DNA of 64,000 nt, taken from positions 15,252,001 to 15,316,000 of the forward strand of contig NC_088788.1 in assembly GCF_949628265.1 (NCBI RefSeq). Direction: 5' to 3'. A program made the position numbers and the translations under genes. Source of the DNA: Cloeon dipterum (lineage: Eukaryota > Arthropoda > Insecta > Ephemeroptera > Baetidae). The notes under the pieces were generated by a model that saw only the letters and a program-made list of their open reading frames with translations, made no database searches and had not been told where the DNA came from. Positions 13,201 through 25,031 of this stretch are shown here, piece after piece (the first letter of the stretch is position 1; each line of letters opens with the position of its first letter).

Positions 13201-15768
13201 GTTCATTTCTTCGAATTGAAATTAAAACACACATACTCCCAGAGATTGCTCCTGTTCACTCAAACTACCAAACCAATGCAACGAGTTTGAAAATCTATCA
13301 TAAAAAATTGTCTTAATGATTTATATGCAAGCGTAAACAAATCAAATTGTGCATGAGGGTCCTAAATGGAACTTTCAATTAGCTGGTTAGAGCAGTTCTC
13401 CAGAAATGCTCTCCAGGGTTTAATTCTTTGAAAGGGCTGTCTTCATCAGGGTGCTCTGCCACTATAAGTTTAAAATTATTTTACAGACTAGCAGAAAAGG
13501 TTTTGTAACCATTTTCTCTCTCTCTCCATAAGGATTGTTGATATTTGTCTTGTTGGTCAGGAGCAAATGATAAACTTAAATAGGAATATTTTAAATTAAG
13601 AAATAAATAGCGTTTTTTAACTATATTATGTAAATTGAAAAGCTAATACACAAACTGTATTTTTTCCTCAGCTAACACGAATAACGATTCGTCAATTACG
13701 TTCTATCTATCGAACGAAACGGTGAAACAAAAGGCTTTAAAAATCTGAGGGAAATTCTAATTATTTTGAATGCAGGCGACATACGACGAAGCTGTCACGA
13801 AGTGCGAGTCTATGGGCATGATGCTTTTTGTCGCCGAGTGTTCCACACAGTACACAAGGCTAATAAACGAAACTCAGTCTTCTCCAGGTTGAGGTTTATC
13901 AGTTAGACCTAAATTGAATCTAAATTTGCGTTCACTAGACCGACAAAATGCATCGTACCTGATCGCTTTAAAAAAGATCAACGATAGTTTCCAAAATCCT
14001 GACAGCACTGAGAGCCAACCTCTGCAAGAAATAAAAAACGGGTCTGGCGAATGCGTGTCCGTCCGTGGGGGTGATTACTACACGACTCCTTGCGAAGAAA
14101 AGTCCAACTTTGCCTGCGAACAAATGTACGACTGTGCCAAAAATTAGGAACTAATCATTTATTCAAAAATTTAATTTTCGTAGGGCTAACCACTCAGGAA
14201 GTATTTATTTTTTATTTTTGTCATTTCAAATTCTCAAAAGGAACATTGTTTCTAGTCAAGTACTCAGTTTATGGACGATACTTTGTTCCAATGGGCATTT
14301 CAGTAAAGATTTTGGATAGTTTAATTTCGAAGAATACACATGTGATCTGTATAGTTAACTAACTGTGAAGCAAACGCCTACTGCTCCAGCTTTAATGCTA
14401 ATGCCACACTGACCTTCATCGACACAGCTTTTGAACACGCCAATGAGCTATACTTTTTGCTTAAAAACATTTGTGAGATTAACCCTAAAAATACTGAAAA
14501 TATAAATTGCACTAAATTCAGCCCTGGATATGACTGACGTGCATGTGCACAATGGAACGTCCAACGGTACCGAGGCAGCGTGGAAGTACCTTAAGGACAA
14601 CAAGCAGCTGCTCGACTGGAGGAGCGGAAGCCCCAATTACAATAAGGGCCTGTGCGTCGCCTCTAACAACGTTCTCATCCACAGCGTTGAGTGCGACCAA
14701 AGCTTGCCTTTCATTTGTGAAATGTGCGTACTGCTACGATCATGATTAGAATAATGACTAATTATCAGATCTTCTGTTCCCCAAGAAAAAAAGAGTTTTT
14801 TTGAGAAGATTTAAAATCACCATCAAATTAGGAAATGATAAATTTACCGTGTATATTATAATAATTATGGTCCACATAAAATGCCCGTCATTTTTAAATT
14901 TCTTGTGATGTGTAGTCAAACGCCAGTTTATCCTGACTATTCGATTGGGTACTACGGGAAAGACGTCACCATATCTGGTTTTCCGGTATGAAATTTTCAG
15001 AAGAAGCAGAAAGTGGTCTGAATAAACAAAATTGACTGAACTAGATAAACTACGACTACGCGGAGAAGTGGTGTCGGACGGTGTACTCGGATGGTTTCAT
15101 GTGTCCTACCACGTTTGAATTAATCAGAGACAAACTGCAGTCAAGCGCTAACAAAGGAGGTGTGGATTTTTTTGTTATTGGGTTTATTAAAATCCTCGTG
15201 TGGCTCAGTTATTTGCTCAGATTATTGTATAATTTGACCTGATAATTTATCATTACCAGCTTGTTTGCAAAGCGGAATCATTTTCAGAGGCAATTTATAA
15301 GAAAATACAGATTTTTAATTGGAATTAACCCCATTTATATATTTTTTTACAAAGCTATTACTACACATCCTTACAAAGGGCACAATGAATTGGTCAATTT
15401 TAACAATTCGATAGCTCAGTTAATTCTTATGTTTCACATATTACTTACATTACACTTTGAAATCTTCCGAGTGATCAAGATCTCATTCACTTCTTATTTT
15501 TCGTCTTTTATTGTAAATATCCTTCGTATTTACAAAACAGAAAAATCATTTTTCAGCGCTGAAAAATCCAGACGTGATCGCCTTGGGTCTACGGAACTCA
15601 AATAGTGGCTGGAAATGGTACATAAATAAGCCCTTTTTCAATAGCCTCGTCAACTGGAATTCAACGCCTGGCAGCGGCACTGACGCCGACTGCGCGGGCA
15701 TTGGTGCCACCGAATCCGCCGCTGTGGTTTTCCCCTGTTCTGAGCCAAAACGGGTTATATGTTATTGA
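10224..15768 (+). CDS. Five-CTLD secreted C-type lectin-like protein (gene A)
   Basis: Secreted or matrix protein of 785 residues, probably in carbohydrate or protein recognition. There are 20 exons: 10224-10332, 10858-10916, 10970-11078, 11317-11521, 11572-11603, 11892-12050, 12099-12330, 12782-12804, 12863-12923, 12977-13200, 13672-13721, 13776-13887, 13939-14125, 14184-14200, 14241-14302, 14355-14472, 14522-14723, 14916-14985, 15045-15159, 15557-15768 (2358 bases). The signal peptide is MKGPSIFALCVAIVYY and the next residues. CTLD1 covers exons 2-4 and CTLD2 exons 6-7. Then comes a Ser/Thr/Ala-rich mucin-like linker (exons 8-10), followed by CTLD3, 4 and 5. The domains keep the usual cysteines (for example AKKIC and NFACE) but no EPN or QPD sugar-binding motif was seen. 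Introns 1 and 6 start with GCAAGT. AATAAA lies at 15774. The exon layout of CTLD1 and 2 matches genes B and C. Confidence 0.85.
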
Positions 15769-16319
15769 ACAACAATAAATCCACTTAAAGCTTAAATCAA
15801 TACGTGTCTCATTCTCTGTATCTCGTCCTAATGTAAAGAAAAGACGATGAGCTTATGCAACCTGTCATGCTTGTGTGACCAAAGTAGAGCATAATATCTT
15901 ACAAACATCATATTAAATTGCAAACAATTAATCGATAAATTATTTACTATAAGGTATATTAACAAGTTCTTGAGAAATCGACAAAGATATATTGATGAAA
16001 TGAAATTAAACAGAAGAATCATATTATTTCACGTTCGCTATTGGTAAAACAGCAGCTATTTTCCGGCCACTTACAATTAGGTCTTCTCATCAATAACTTT
16101 AATTGCAAGGAAAAATCCATACTTTGGTTGCAGAGAATTCTACCCAATTGTTCACTCAATGCCGACTATACATATGTAAAACGATTTAAACACATCCTTA
16201 TTTATCATTTTTCGAGAGAAAAATATGTTATTTTTAACTTTTTATAGAAAATTAAACAATAATCTGGTTCAAAAGTGATCTTGAATTATAAATTGAAATT
16301 GAATTGACTGCGGCCCCTC

Positions 16320-16371
16320 GCTCAGCAGTGCTATGAGCTTACACCCGGTAAGCTCATGAGATTTGCTGAGC
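16320..16371. other. Near-perfect 52-base stem-loop
   Basis: An outer stem GCTCAGCA (16320-16327) pairs with TGCTGAGC (16364-16371). An inner 10-base stem ATGAGCTTAC (16333-16342) pairs with GTAAGCTCAT (16348-16357) around a 5-base ACCCG loop. The two stems are separated by a 5/6-base internal loop. Eighteen base pairs without a mismatch in AT-rich surroundings is unlikely by chance. It lies about 110 bases upstream of a TATA box. It could be a structured RNA element, a cruciform-forming site or a protein-binding palindrome; nothing decides between these. Confidence 0.7.
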
Positions 16372-16479
16372 ATAGGTTCCATTAAGAAATAATTACATAC
16401 TAAGTATTAGATAATGACGTTCAATAGTGACGTTACAATTAGATTGAAAAGAATATTTTTCTAGGCATCTAGGCTACAG

Positions 16480-16486
16480 TATAAAG
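16480..16486 (+). promoter_or_regulatory. TATA box of the small membrane-protein gene
   Basis: TATAAAG lies 64 bases before the start codon. An initiator-like TCACTC follows at about +15 from it, in a locally GC-richer patch. This spacing is normal for an insect core promoter. Confidence 0.65.
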
Positions 16487-16549
16487 GCGCCGAATCACTC
16501 GGCATGAAAACTAAATGATAAAGGTATAACGCACCTCAAGGAAACAGTA

Positions 16550-17304
16550 ATGTCGCACGCTAAGTTTCTCGTGCTCTTGTTCTTCATTGTTACCTTACAA
16601 TTAGCGGCAGTGCATTCTAAATTCTCAGGAAAAGATCATCCCCACATTAAGAACTACGGTAAGAAAACTAAAGACATTTTCTTTAATTTTTATCGCTTTG
16701 GAAAAAAACTGGCATTTTTTAATGATCCAAAATTTATCTGTAACAAAAAATACAGAATATTTTGCAGAAGAAAAGTTTAAGCTGTGCAACTCGCCTGAAA
16801 CGACCCTCGCACAAAATGTGATTAACATGATGACCACGAGCGACGTGAACCACACGTTGACCTGTCCAATCGAGAATAGCATGGAAGGTCCTATGAACAT
16901 CACTGTGGAATATAATTACCGCAACTCCACAAACGGTACCGACAAGAGCGCCAATTCTTGCTGCTACGACTTCGGCTCGTTCTATTTCTACTGCTGCGAT
17001 GAAGCCTCCGCAAGTAAAAACTCGTGAGTCTTACCAATGATATTAGTTATTTTAAATTTTGTTCGTTTTTGCATATTTGTTGATTTCCTATGGATAAGAA
17101 TAACTCCACTTAAATTGTCAATCGATTTCAAACTCATTGTATATTGTTTGTTAACTACAAAGAGCATTTTAGCTGAAAGAGTGGTTCATTTATAATTCCA
17201 GGATAATGGCTATTGGGATCATGATTGGTGTAGGCATCTTAATTTTTCTCATCATTTTCACCGCCATCATCTGCTGCTTTCGATACTGCCGTTCAAACGA
17301 TTAG
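16550..17304 (+). CDS. Small secreted-leader, single-pass membrane protein with paired cysteines
   Basis: Three exons (16550-16658, 16768-17023, 17202-17304; 468 bases) encode 155 residues. In order these are a signal peptide (MSHAKFLVLLFFIVTLQLAA), a roughly 95-residue outer part with several N-glycosylation sequons (NHT, NIT, NST, NGT) and a cysteine cluster SCCYDFGSFYFYCC, then one transmembrane segment (IGIMIGVGILIFLIIFTAII), then a very short cytoplasmic end CCFRYCRSND. The layout of leader, Cys-rich ectodomain, one membrane span and juxtamembrane cysteines resembles Shisa-like adaptor proteins, but the motif match is weak, so no family is assigned. The cytoplasmic cysteines next to the membrane could be palmitoylated. 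AATAAA lies at 17350. The gene sits between two lectin genes on the same strand. Confidence 0.82.
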
Positions 17305-17535
17305 AATGCAACGCCGATAACCATTATTGTTGTGGTGATATCTCACTGGAATAAACGTCCAACGGATACAGGCTTCGATTAAGATGTATTTTCAAAAAAT
17401 GACGTAAATATTGATTTGATAACTTTTTTATCGAAAACTAAAAGTAAAGAAAACCCTGTTTTAAAATTCGAAAACATTTTTATTTTGCTGTGCGGCGTAT
17501 GCGTCAGAGTGTAAAACAATGGTTGATGTTGTGAC

Positions 17536-17734
17536 AAACCTGTTGCTGCCGCTTAACAATCTGGAAAAGCTCCCGGAATCGCGACGTAGCTGCTGGACAA
17601 CATCCGCTAGCCAACTTTCGTACATCAGTAATTAACACACGTTCAGCGACATAACAACCACCGTAGATGACAGCTCCATTATTATTTTCTGCCAGCTTTT
17701 TCGAAAGTCAAATCGATTGATTTGATAAAAGGAG
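17536..17734 (+). repeat. Duplicated 5' flank of lectin gene B (copy 1 of 2)
   Basis: This stretch aligns with 24842-25031 upstream of gene C. Shared blocks include GACAACATCCGCTA, ATGACAGCTCCATT and the region just before the start codon. It was duplicated together with the gene and has stayed recognisable, so it probably holds the promoter and 5' leader. The GC-richer blocks are better kept than the rest. No TATA box was found. Confidence 0.65.
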
Positions 17735-20700
17735 ATGCAGCCGACACCTCTCTTCACCATCGCCTCAATCGGCATTTGTTTTTTTGTGAGTTACAAGCAA
17801 CAATTTATTTTTACCCTGAATAAAGCTGACGATATTTTTGAAGATAACTTTCGGTGTTGTAATTTATTGCTTATTCTTTTTTCGTTTCATTGTACATTGG
17901 ATCACAAAAAAGATCAATCATATATTTTGCTTCAGCAGTTCTTTTAAATCGTATAAAATTTGTGAAAAGTACAGCATGAATGTTAATTTTAGATATTATG
18001 GAATGAAAATAACAGCGTTGAAAGCAGAGTATCCAAGGGTTTGCAAATATCTTAAATATTGAGAAAGTAAATTTACACTCCAATTTGCAGTGGAATTTGG
18101 TAGAAAGAATGTTGTTATAAAGTTGTCCAAAGGATCCAACAAAAACTGTAATTTAAATTAGGAAAATTCGAATTTTAAAATTAGCGTGATTCATTTTGTA
18201 CCAGCACAACACGCAAAAAGAGCCATGATTGTCAAGTGCTGCGGTCGTAAAAAGTGTTCAAAAAGCCAGTCGAAGACTAGGTAAACTCAGCATGAGACAA
18301 ATAAAAATTAATTATTCTCCACATTTCAGAAAAAACGGAACTGCATCCCTGCGAGTTGCGAAAAGTAGGCAGAGTTTTTGAATTTAATAATGTTTCCCAG
18401 AATTAGTACCTTTCTATAGTTGTGAGAAACGAGCTGAACGGTCCATCGCACCGAATCGTCGCGATTGGAAAAAAGAAATATATGTTTCCACCAGAAAAGG
18501 TGTGCTGCTCTAAAATTATAATTTTTTAAATAGCGTCATTAAAAAATGGCGTTAAAGGCCACATTTGAGGAGGCGAAGAAGATATGTGAGGACCAAGGCC
18601 TGGAAATCGCTTCAGTGACTAGTGGGAAGGAGTCTAAGTCGATCGACGAGTACCTTAACTATATAGGCAAGTGCAATTGCAATTTTTTTAAATTTAGAAT
18701 GTTTTGATGATTTGTCTTAAAATTTTATTATAAATTTTAAAATCAAGTAAACTTTTTTCGTGCTTGAAATATTATCAAACAAGAAAAAAATGAACGCGTA
18801 AAAGTAAATTTGTAATGATTCTCTAACAAGTTAAGTTTTATGTAAATTAAGATGCGTATTAATTTAATTATTTCATTACATTCGTCTGAAATTAGGTCTG
18901 GGCTCGGAACCACTGTTTTCCTTGCTGCCCGACGCGGGCGCTGACCTGAACTGGGGGGCAGGAAAGCCCCCTGGCGGCCCTGGCGAATGTCTGACCCAAT
19001 TTAAAGGCGCCTTTTACAACGCGTCCTGCAACCAGCCCTCGCAATTCTCCTGCGAAAAGAAACCAGGAGAGACTACAGAGTGCGTTAAATTTTTAGACTT
19101 GCATTTCTCTATATTTGTTTATTAAATTTTCAGAGGATATAACTTGCTTTCGTCCATTGCAGACTGTGAATATAGAGAATTATATACATTTTAATTTTAA
19201 ATATCTATGACTGCATTTAATTTCTTATCTCTTTAAATGCTATGCAAATCAAAATTATTTATTTTGTGAATTTAATTTGTTTACCTTAATGTTAAAAATA
19301 TTAATTTATTAAGCTTCAATTTATATTTTAGCCGTTTTGAATTTTGTCGGTGGGAAAAATATCATCGCTCCGTCAGAGAGGGCGAGTGTGCCCGAGGCGT
19401 CGAGCATGTGTAAGGATCAGGGCATGGATCTGATGAACCTCGAGTCACTGACGCAGCTCGACTCTGTGCAGTCCTTCCTCGGAGATATTGGTGAGCTCAT
19501 TTCGAAAACTTGTCTCACGACCGGAAATATTCAGCAACAAACATGGCTGTGCTTCCTCTGGAATGCTTGTTTCAAACACCTTTTTGTCGATGACGATCAC
19601 AGGAAATATGGCGTAGCAATATAAAAGAGGCCACTTGGAAATTCCCAGCACCTTTTATCGCTGAAAATGATGTTTAATGCACTCTCTGCAAAAATGAAAT
19701 ATGGCCCAAGTGGAAAATGTTTACGAAAAATCATTAAAAATCCAGATACATTTTAGCAATATTATATATATTCCATTTGAAACCAAATTAAGCTTCTTCG
19801 TTATAAAGCGTGCTATTAATTTTTCCAAATTTATTTTCTCATTGTATAAATGAAGAAAAATAAAGAGCTTCCATTAAAACGAGGAAAATGCACCTGTAAA
19901 ATTATAATAACCTCGAGTGCATCTACATCCAAACGTTAAAAAATATTAAATATTTAATTTATATTTCAAGCATATAATTTCCAGATAGAAAAACGGTAGT
20001 GTGATTCCATGAATAAAAAAATACAAAATTAAGGTGCAATAAAATTTTAAATACATTTATTTTCTGACTTTGTTGGAACCCCCCACAAAAAAGCCAATTC
20101 ATTTCACATAACGTTTCGCTAAAATGATATTTTGGCAGGTTTGTCTTCGGGCACCCTGCTGACCTCATTGAAGAAGACGACGAGCGACTCGAGCTCCAAC
20201 TGGCTGGGTGACCTGGCGTCGGCACTGCTGCCGCCGCCAGCGAATCCTGCCGACGCTGGCGACTGCATGGGCATTAGTTCTCTCGGACTGCTCGGCGTCA
20301 GTTGCGACATGGTGTCCAACTTTGTGTGCGAGGCGCCGAAACCAAAGCTAATCAGCGACACCGGGGACGAACTGCCTTTCAGCATGGATCTACTCAGCAT
20401 GGCCTCTTCGCTCGGCATTGGGTAGAAATAATTTTTATTTCAATTGCTCCAATAGGTGCTCCAAATCGTTAAATCTTTCAGAACGTCTTTTGAACCGGCC
20501 GTCCCAGTGAAAATAGATTTGACGCAGAAACCACCAACAACCCTGCGCAAACCTGCAGGCACCGTTGCTAGGTATTATTTCCCGATTATATGCGAGTCTG
20601 AATTTAACCATAATTGTTCAGGGCACCGACAAAGAAACCAAACGTCAAAATAACGACCAAAGGCATATTACTCCTTTTTTTATTAGGGTATATCATTTTC

Positions 20701-23700
20701 TCTAAACAACCATCTTTCCAGAAGTAATAACGGATGCTTACGTGGATGTTTATGTCCCAGAGCCGGCAACTATTATAAAGTAATCTCTTCTTAATCTAAT
20801 TTCAATTAAACAAAAACTAACCCGTGCAAGTGACTTGATCACCGACGTCGTAACTGCTCTGACAAACGTTTTGACGGCTGCTCCTCTGACTGCTCCAGCC
20901 GTGCAGGCTACATTGCCGGCCGCATCTTCAGTTGCATTGTCATCAACCACCACAACTGGTAGCACAACCACAACCACCACCACTCCACCGCCTTTATGTA
21001 TTATTTTAATTATAATTTTTTTCATCATGTCATATTTCTCAATTTCACAGCTTTCAATGTGTCAGGATTCGGACGATACTTCTTCAGTCCAAATATCTCG
21101 GTTATAAAATATTTTTTAATATTTTCAATTGAAAATAATCATTTGAAAACAGCTCCCTGGTGATAATGCGACTGCTTATTGCAAAAACATTTCTATGCAT
21201 ATTGTTATTTTCGAGTCTTTCGAGAAGTTCCAGTTAATATACAACATCACCGGCGCAAATTCAGGTTTCCATAAGTTCAAAATATTATAGTTTTTAACCT
21301 ACAATCATTTTCGATTTTTAAATAATTTCATTTTACTTGAAATTTTTTAAATATTTTTAAGGCCGTGAGAATCAGACTTTTTACACTGGATTCACTGGAA
21401 ATACAAAAAAATTCTTTGGAGACAAATACTCCAGCGATGCCGTGAACGCGATAGGCGCCGGCTCGTGTCTTGTATTGTCCAACAACACATACCAAGTAAC
21501 GACCTGCAACGAGAGCCGGGCCTTCATCTGTGAATCAAAGTGGGAGTCTAATACTCTATACACGACGTGACATATATGTATTTTAATCCGATTTTAACAG
21601 CAAGCCGAATATGAGTCTTATGGAAGGTAAATTTCAATTTTCGTGGTGTCAGTTATAACTAATTCAACAAAATTCAGTTCTCAACTTGACCGTGTTCAAA
21701 AATTATGGATTTCACTTATTTAACCAAGTGATTTGAACAATTTGACCATTTATTTGTTAGCAATAACTTTATTATCACTAGTACACGTTCTACGAGGCAC
21801 AAAGGTACTGCTACAGTCGATCGCTCAACCTGACTGTGATTGACCAACGCTTTGAGTTGATCGGTGAACTCAAGAATTTCATATACACTTCTGGCAAGGC
21901 TAAATAATCACATATGCTTGCAAAACTCAAGTTTCAACATTGGTTTTGCAGGCATGGCAAGCGTTCCCTTCCATGTCTCCATTGGCAAGGTCAATGGTTC
22001 GTACCCCAAAGACCTGCTTGTATACTGGGCGCCTGGTAGCCCTGATGACTCCAAGGACTGTGTTGCCTATCTCAACTACTCCTTGGTTTCCATCGAGTGC
22101 AACACCGTCACATTCTCCATATGCGAAAAGTATAAATTTAGCCACATTTTTCTTTGGATTTTTTATAATATCTTTATTCTGGGATTTTCAGCAAAACTAC
22201 CAGCATCTACAAAGGTTAGCAGATATTCTTGTTAAATTAATAATTATATTTTTTAGGTTAAGAATTAGATAAATTGCTTATGTCGGAAATTTCACTAATA
22301 ATTGTGCACTGAAGAAGCTTGAAAGAAATTTTAAATTTTATGCAGATCCTCTGACATTGGCAATAAATAGCAAGAACTACTCAATAAGCATTTCGCGCGT
22401 GAGTTGGAACGACCAGCACGGCTGTTCTTTTTAATAATTAAAATCTACAGATTTTGCCTGTTGACGGGAGCATTTACTGCCAGTCCTTTGGTCAAGAGAT
22501 GGTGTCTGTGGAAATAAACATTGAATTCAAAGCTATTATCAATGTTCTGACAAACACCGGTGAGTAAATGCAAAGGTTTGTTACAGAGTATTAAAATTAA
22601 ATCATGTTTCAGTTTTTAAAAATGACACGATAGCAATCGGCCTCAAAAAACTGTCCGATGGGACCTTCAAATGGGGAAGTGGTGCCGATGTTGACTTCAC
22701 GGCAATTGGCTTGAATGTTAACGGCAGCGAAATGAAAGGCAACGGCGACTGTGGAGCGATATCCCAATTGAAATTTACTCTGGTTGATTGTTTCTATCCA
22801 ACATTAATCATCTGCGAAGAACCGTAATGCTAACACTGATTTGGGATGAAACCGTACTTAAGTTATTTTTCACGTTTAAGAGAGAAAATTGGAGAGGGTA
22901 AAACATTGGTTTAAGGTAAAAATGTTATGTAATTTACATTGCGATTTTCTAGCCATCACGTTGACCGACCCAAAGAATCCTAGCCACACATACAAATTCT
23001 TCAAACTGACCGTACGTATTGACTATGAAAACATAATTTTTTTTATCTAAAATGTGGGTGGAAAAATTTCAAAATTTTATGTCTATTTGATTGAAAATCA
23101 GTGTTGAACTTTTTGGTATGCTTTATTTATTGGAGGCTCTAACAACATCTTGTTTATATATATTTAAACACAATTGTTTTGCCAATTTGAACTTTATTTT
23201 AAAATCACAAGTCAATTTAAAACCGGCAAATAATGCAAACAGATTAAAAAGCTAAATTTTTACCAGCTTTGAAATTATCATAATAATCTTGTTGCTTTTC
23301 TCAGAAAACGCATGACGAAGCAAAAGCTTACTGTCAACGCAACGGTTCGAAGTTGATCGTACTTGACTCTGAAAAGGAACTGGAAACTATTGTGGAGCCT
23401 CTCTTGAAAAAAAGTAATAACTCAAATATTATGCCCATTGATTTTCTTGGCTCAAACTATAAATCCCAGACATGTTCGCAAACATGGAATTTTACGTGTC
23501 CGCCGAGCTGATTGGTAGCAACGCGGCTTCTTGGGTCAATTCAGCCAACTTAGGCTGGTTGACTTACGACGCCTACAACGTCCAGTTTTACCCACCGGGC
23601 ACATGTCTAATTTCGAGCAAAAGCGGCACTGCCTTTTACGCCTCTGATTGTACCACGCCGCGCTACTTCCTCTGCGAAGACAATTTTACCCCGGAGGTCA

Positions 23701-24408
23701 CCACCGTGGCCGCGAGACCGTACGAGTTTAAATTATTTGTTTTTTTGGCTTCGGTTAATTACGTACCCTCTTGATTGCAGGACCAATCAATCAGGTAGCA
23801 CTCATCATTGATTTTGTAATCTTTTTAACCCTTTTTTTAAGATAATAATGACGGAGAAACCACATTCAAAGATTCAACGTACTTTTTGAACGACAGGAAG
23901 GTGATTATTGCTAATTATTTTTAATTTGCGTTTTTACATATATATTTAACTCACTTTGCTGCAAAAATTTTATTCGCAGGATACGACATATCAAGAAGCG
24001 AGAGCTACGTGCCAGAAGTATTCATCGGACTTGGTCTCAATCGAGTCTAAAGAAGAAAGTGATTTCCTTAACCCTTGGATTAGTAAATTGGGTAAAAATA
24101 AATTCTTTTAATCAAATCCAAAGTTGATTATTGGTTTCTTAGGCTTTGACGGCAAAAAAATCTTCATCGGGCTGAATAAAATTGACAGGCCAACAATCAG
24201 TCACTGGATAAACAACGTCAGTCTATCTTTCCACGCCTTCGCCAGTGGTGATAAGAGAGACAAGAGTTGTGTCATTTTGAGCTCCTCTAAATGGTCAACC
24301 ACCGACTGCGACGACTCTGGAGCAATATTCTTGTGCGAAACCAATAGCACCACAGTCCCGACAACTACTAATCAGCAATCAAGTGGGGCGGATTCAGCTA
24401 CAATTTGA
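17735..24408 (+). CDS. Seven-CTLD secreted C-type lectin-like protein (gene B)
   Basis: Secreted protein of 1151 residues from 34 exons: 17735-17785, 17993-18038, 18091-18147, 18205-18280, 18330-18364, 18420-18499, 18558-18666, 18896-19079, 19134-19165, 19332-19490, 20139-20421, 20482-20571, 20622-20662, 20722-20779, 20831-20997, 21051-21100, 21153-21264, 21362-21539, 21601-21626, 21678-21727, 21782-21893, 21952-22129, 22192-22214, 22346-22398, 22451-22559, 22613-22823, 22881-22897, 22953-23011, 23305-23413, 23470-23719, 23781-23794, 23842-23900, 23980-24091, 24143-24408 (3456 bases). Order: leader; basic Cys module (IVKCCGRKKCSK); CTLD1-2; Thr-rich linker; CTLD3-7. Each later CTLD uses three exons and is joined to the next by a tiny linker exon of 14-26 bases. 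Three introns start GC (18667, 20663, 21894). No EPN/QPD motif was seen. A 3' exon near 24611 could give another C-terminus. Confidence 0.88.
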
Positions 24409-24841
24409 AAATAAAAATTATAAAAGACGCGTGTTAATGAAATTCGAAAGAAAATTTTGTAATTTAGTGCAAAAAAATAATTCTGCACAATTTTTCTGTT
24501 TCTGTTTAGCACACTACTTCTATTTTGAAAATTACTGCATGTCTGCACTTTATGAATTTTTGAAATGTTGAGTTCTGTTTGAATATTTAATAAAAAAAAC
24601 ACCTATACAGCCCCAACAACTACTGCATCTCGTGCTGCTGTTAAAAGCAACGAGATTGTCAGCTCTGTGATGTTCCGTGTTACATCAGTAATGTATCACA
24701 GAAATGACGTTTATCGGTCAAAGTGAAATATTATAAAACAATAATTAACCATTTTATCAGAAGATGAAATATTGTAATCAATTTATCTTTTCGTAAAACT
24801 TTTATTGGGTAGCGAGTGAATATTTCGTGTGTCACCGTGAA
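24409..24841 (+). other. Spacer after gene B, with a possible alternative last exon
   Basis: AATAAA at 24588 fits the end of gene B as modelled. Just after it, CTATACAG is followed by an open frame (TPTTTASRAAV and onward) to a TGA near 24724. It can be joined in frame from a GTGGGG donor inside exon 34 (CAATCAA|GTGGGG near 24384). This would replace the last seven residues by a longer Thr/Ser-rich tail. It is only a possibility. Confidence 0.3.
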
Positions 24842-25031
24842 AACCTGTCGCTATTGACGTGGAATAAGGGGAAATAGCAGGAATCGCAACGTAGTTGCCG
24901 GACAACATCCGCTAAAAAGCTTTCATCTATCAGTAACTGGCACTCGTTGAGCAGTAAATCGGCCGCTGCAGATGACAGCTCCATTTTGGTTTTGATTGAT
25001 TTTGTGGTGTCGATTTAATTGCGCAAATGAG
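24842..25031 (+). repeat. Duplicated 5' flank of lectin gene C (copy 2 of 2)
   Basis: This is the counterpart of 17536-17734, sharing the same ordered blocks up to the start codon. It marks the left boundary of the tandem duplication that made genes B and C. Confidence 0.65.

Larger units (their letters stand above)
15769..16549. other. Intergenic stretch between lectin gene A and the membrane-protein gene
   Basis: No exon was seen apart from the 3' end signal of gene A. The stretch holds the stem-loop at 16320-16371 and the TATA box of the next gene, listed separately. Confidence 0.5.

Noticed and set aside
15261-15605. 114-codon frame in the last intron region of lectin gene A
   Set aside because: It lies inside intron 19 and only clips the start of exon 20 out of frame; composition is that of AT-rich non-coding DNA.
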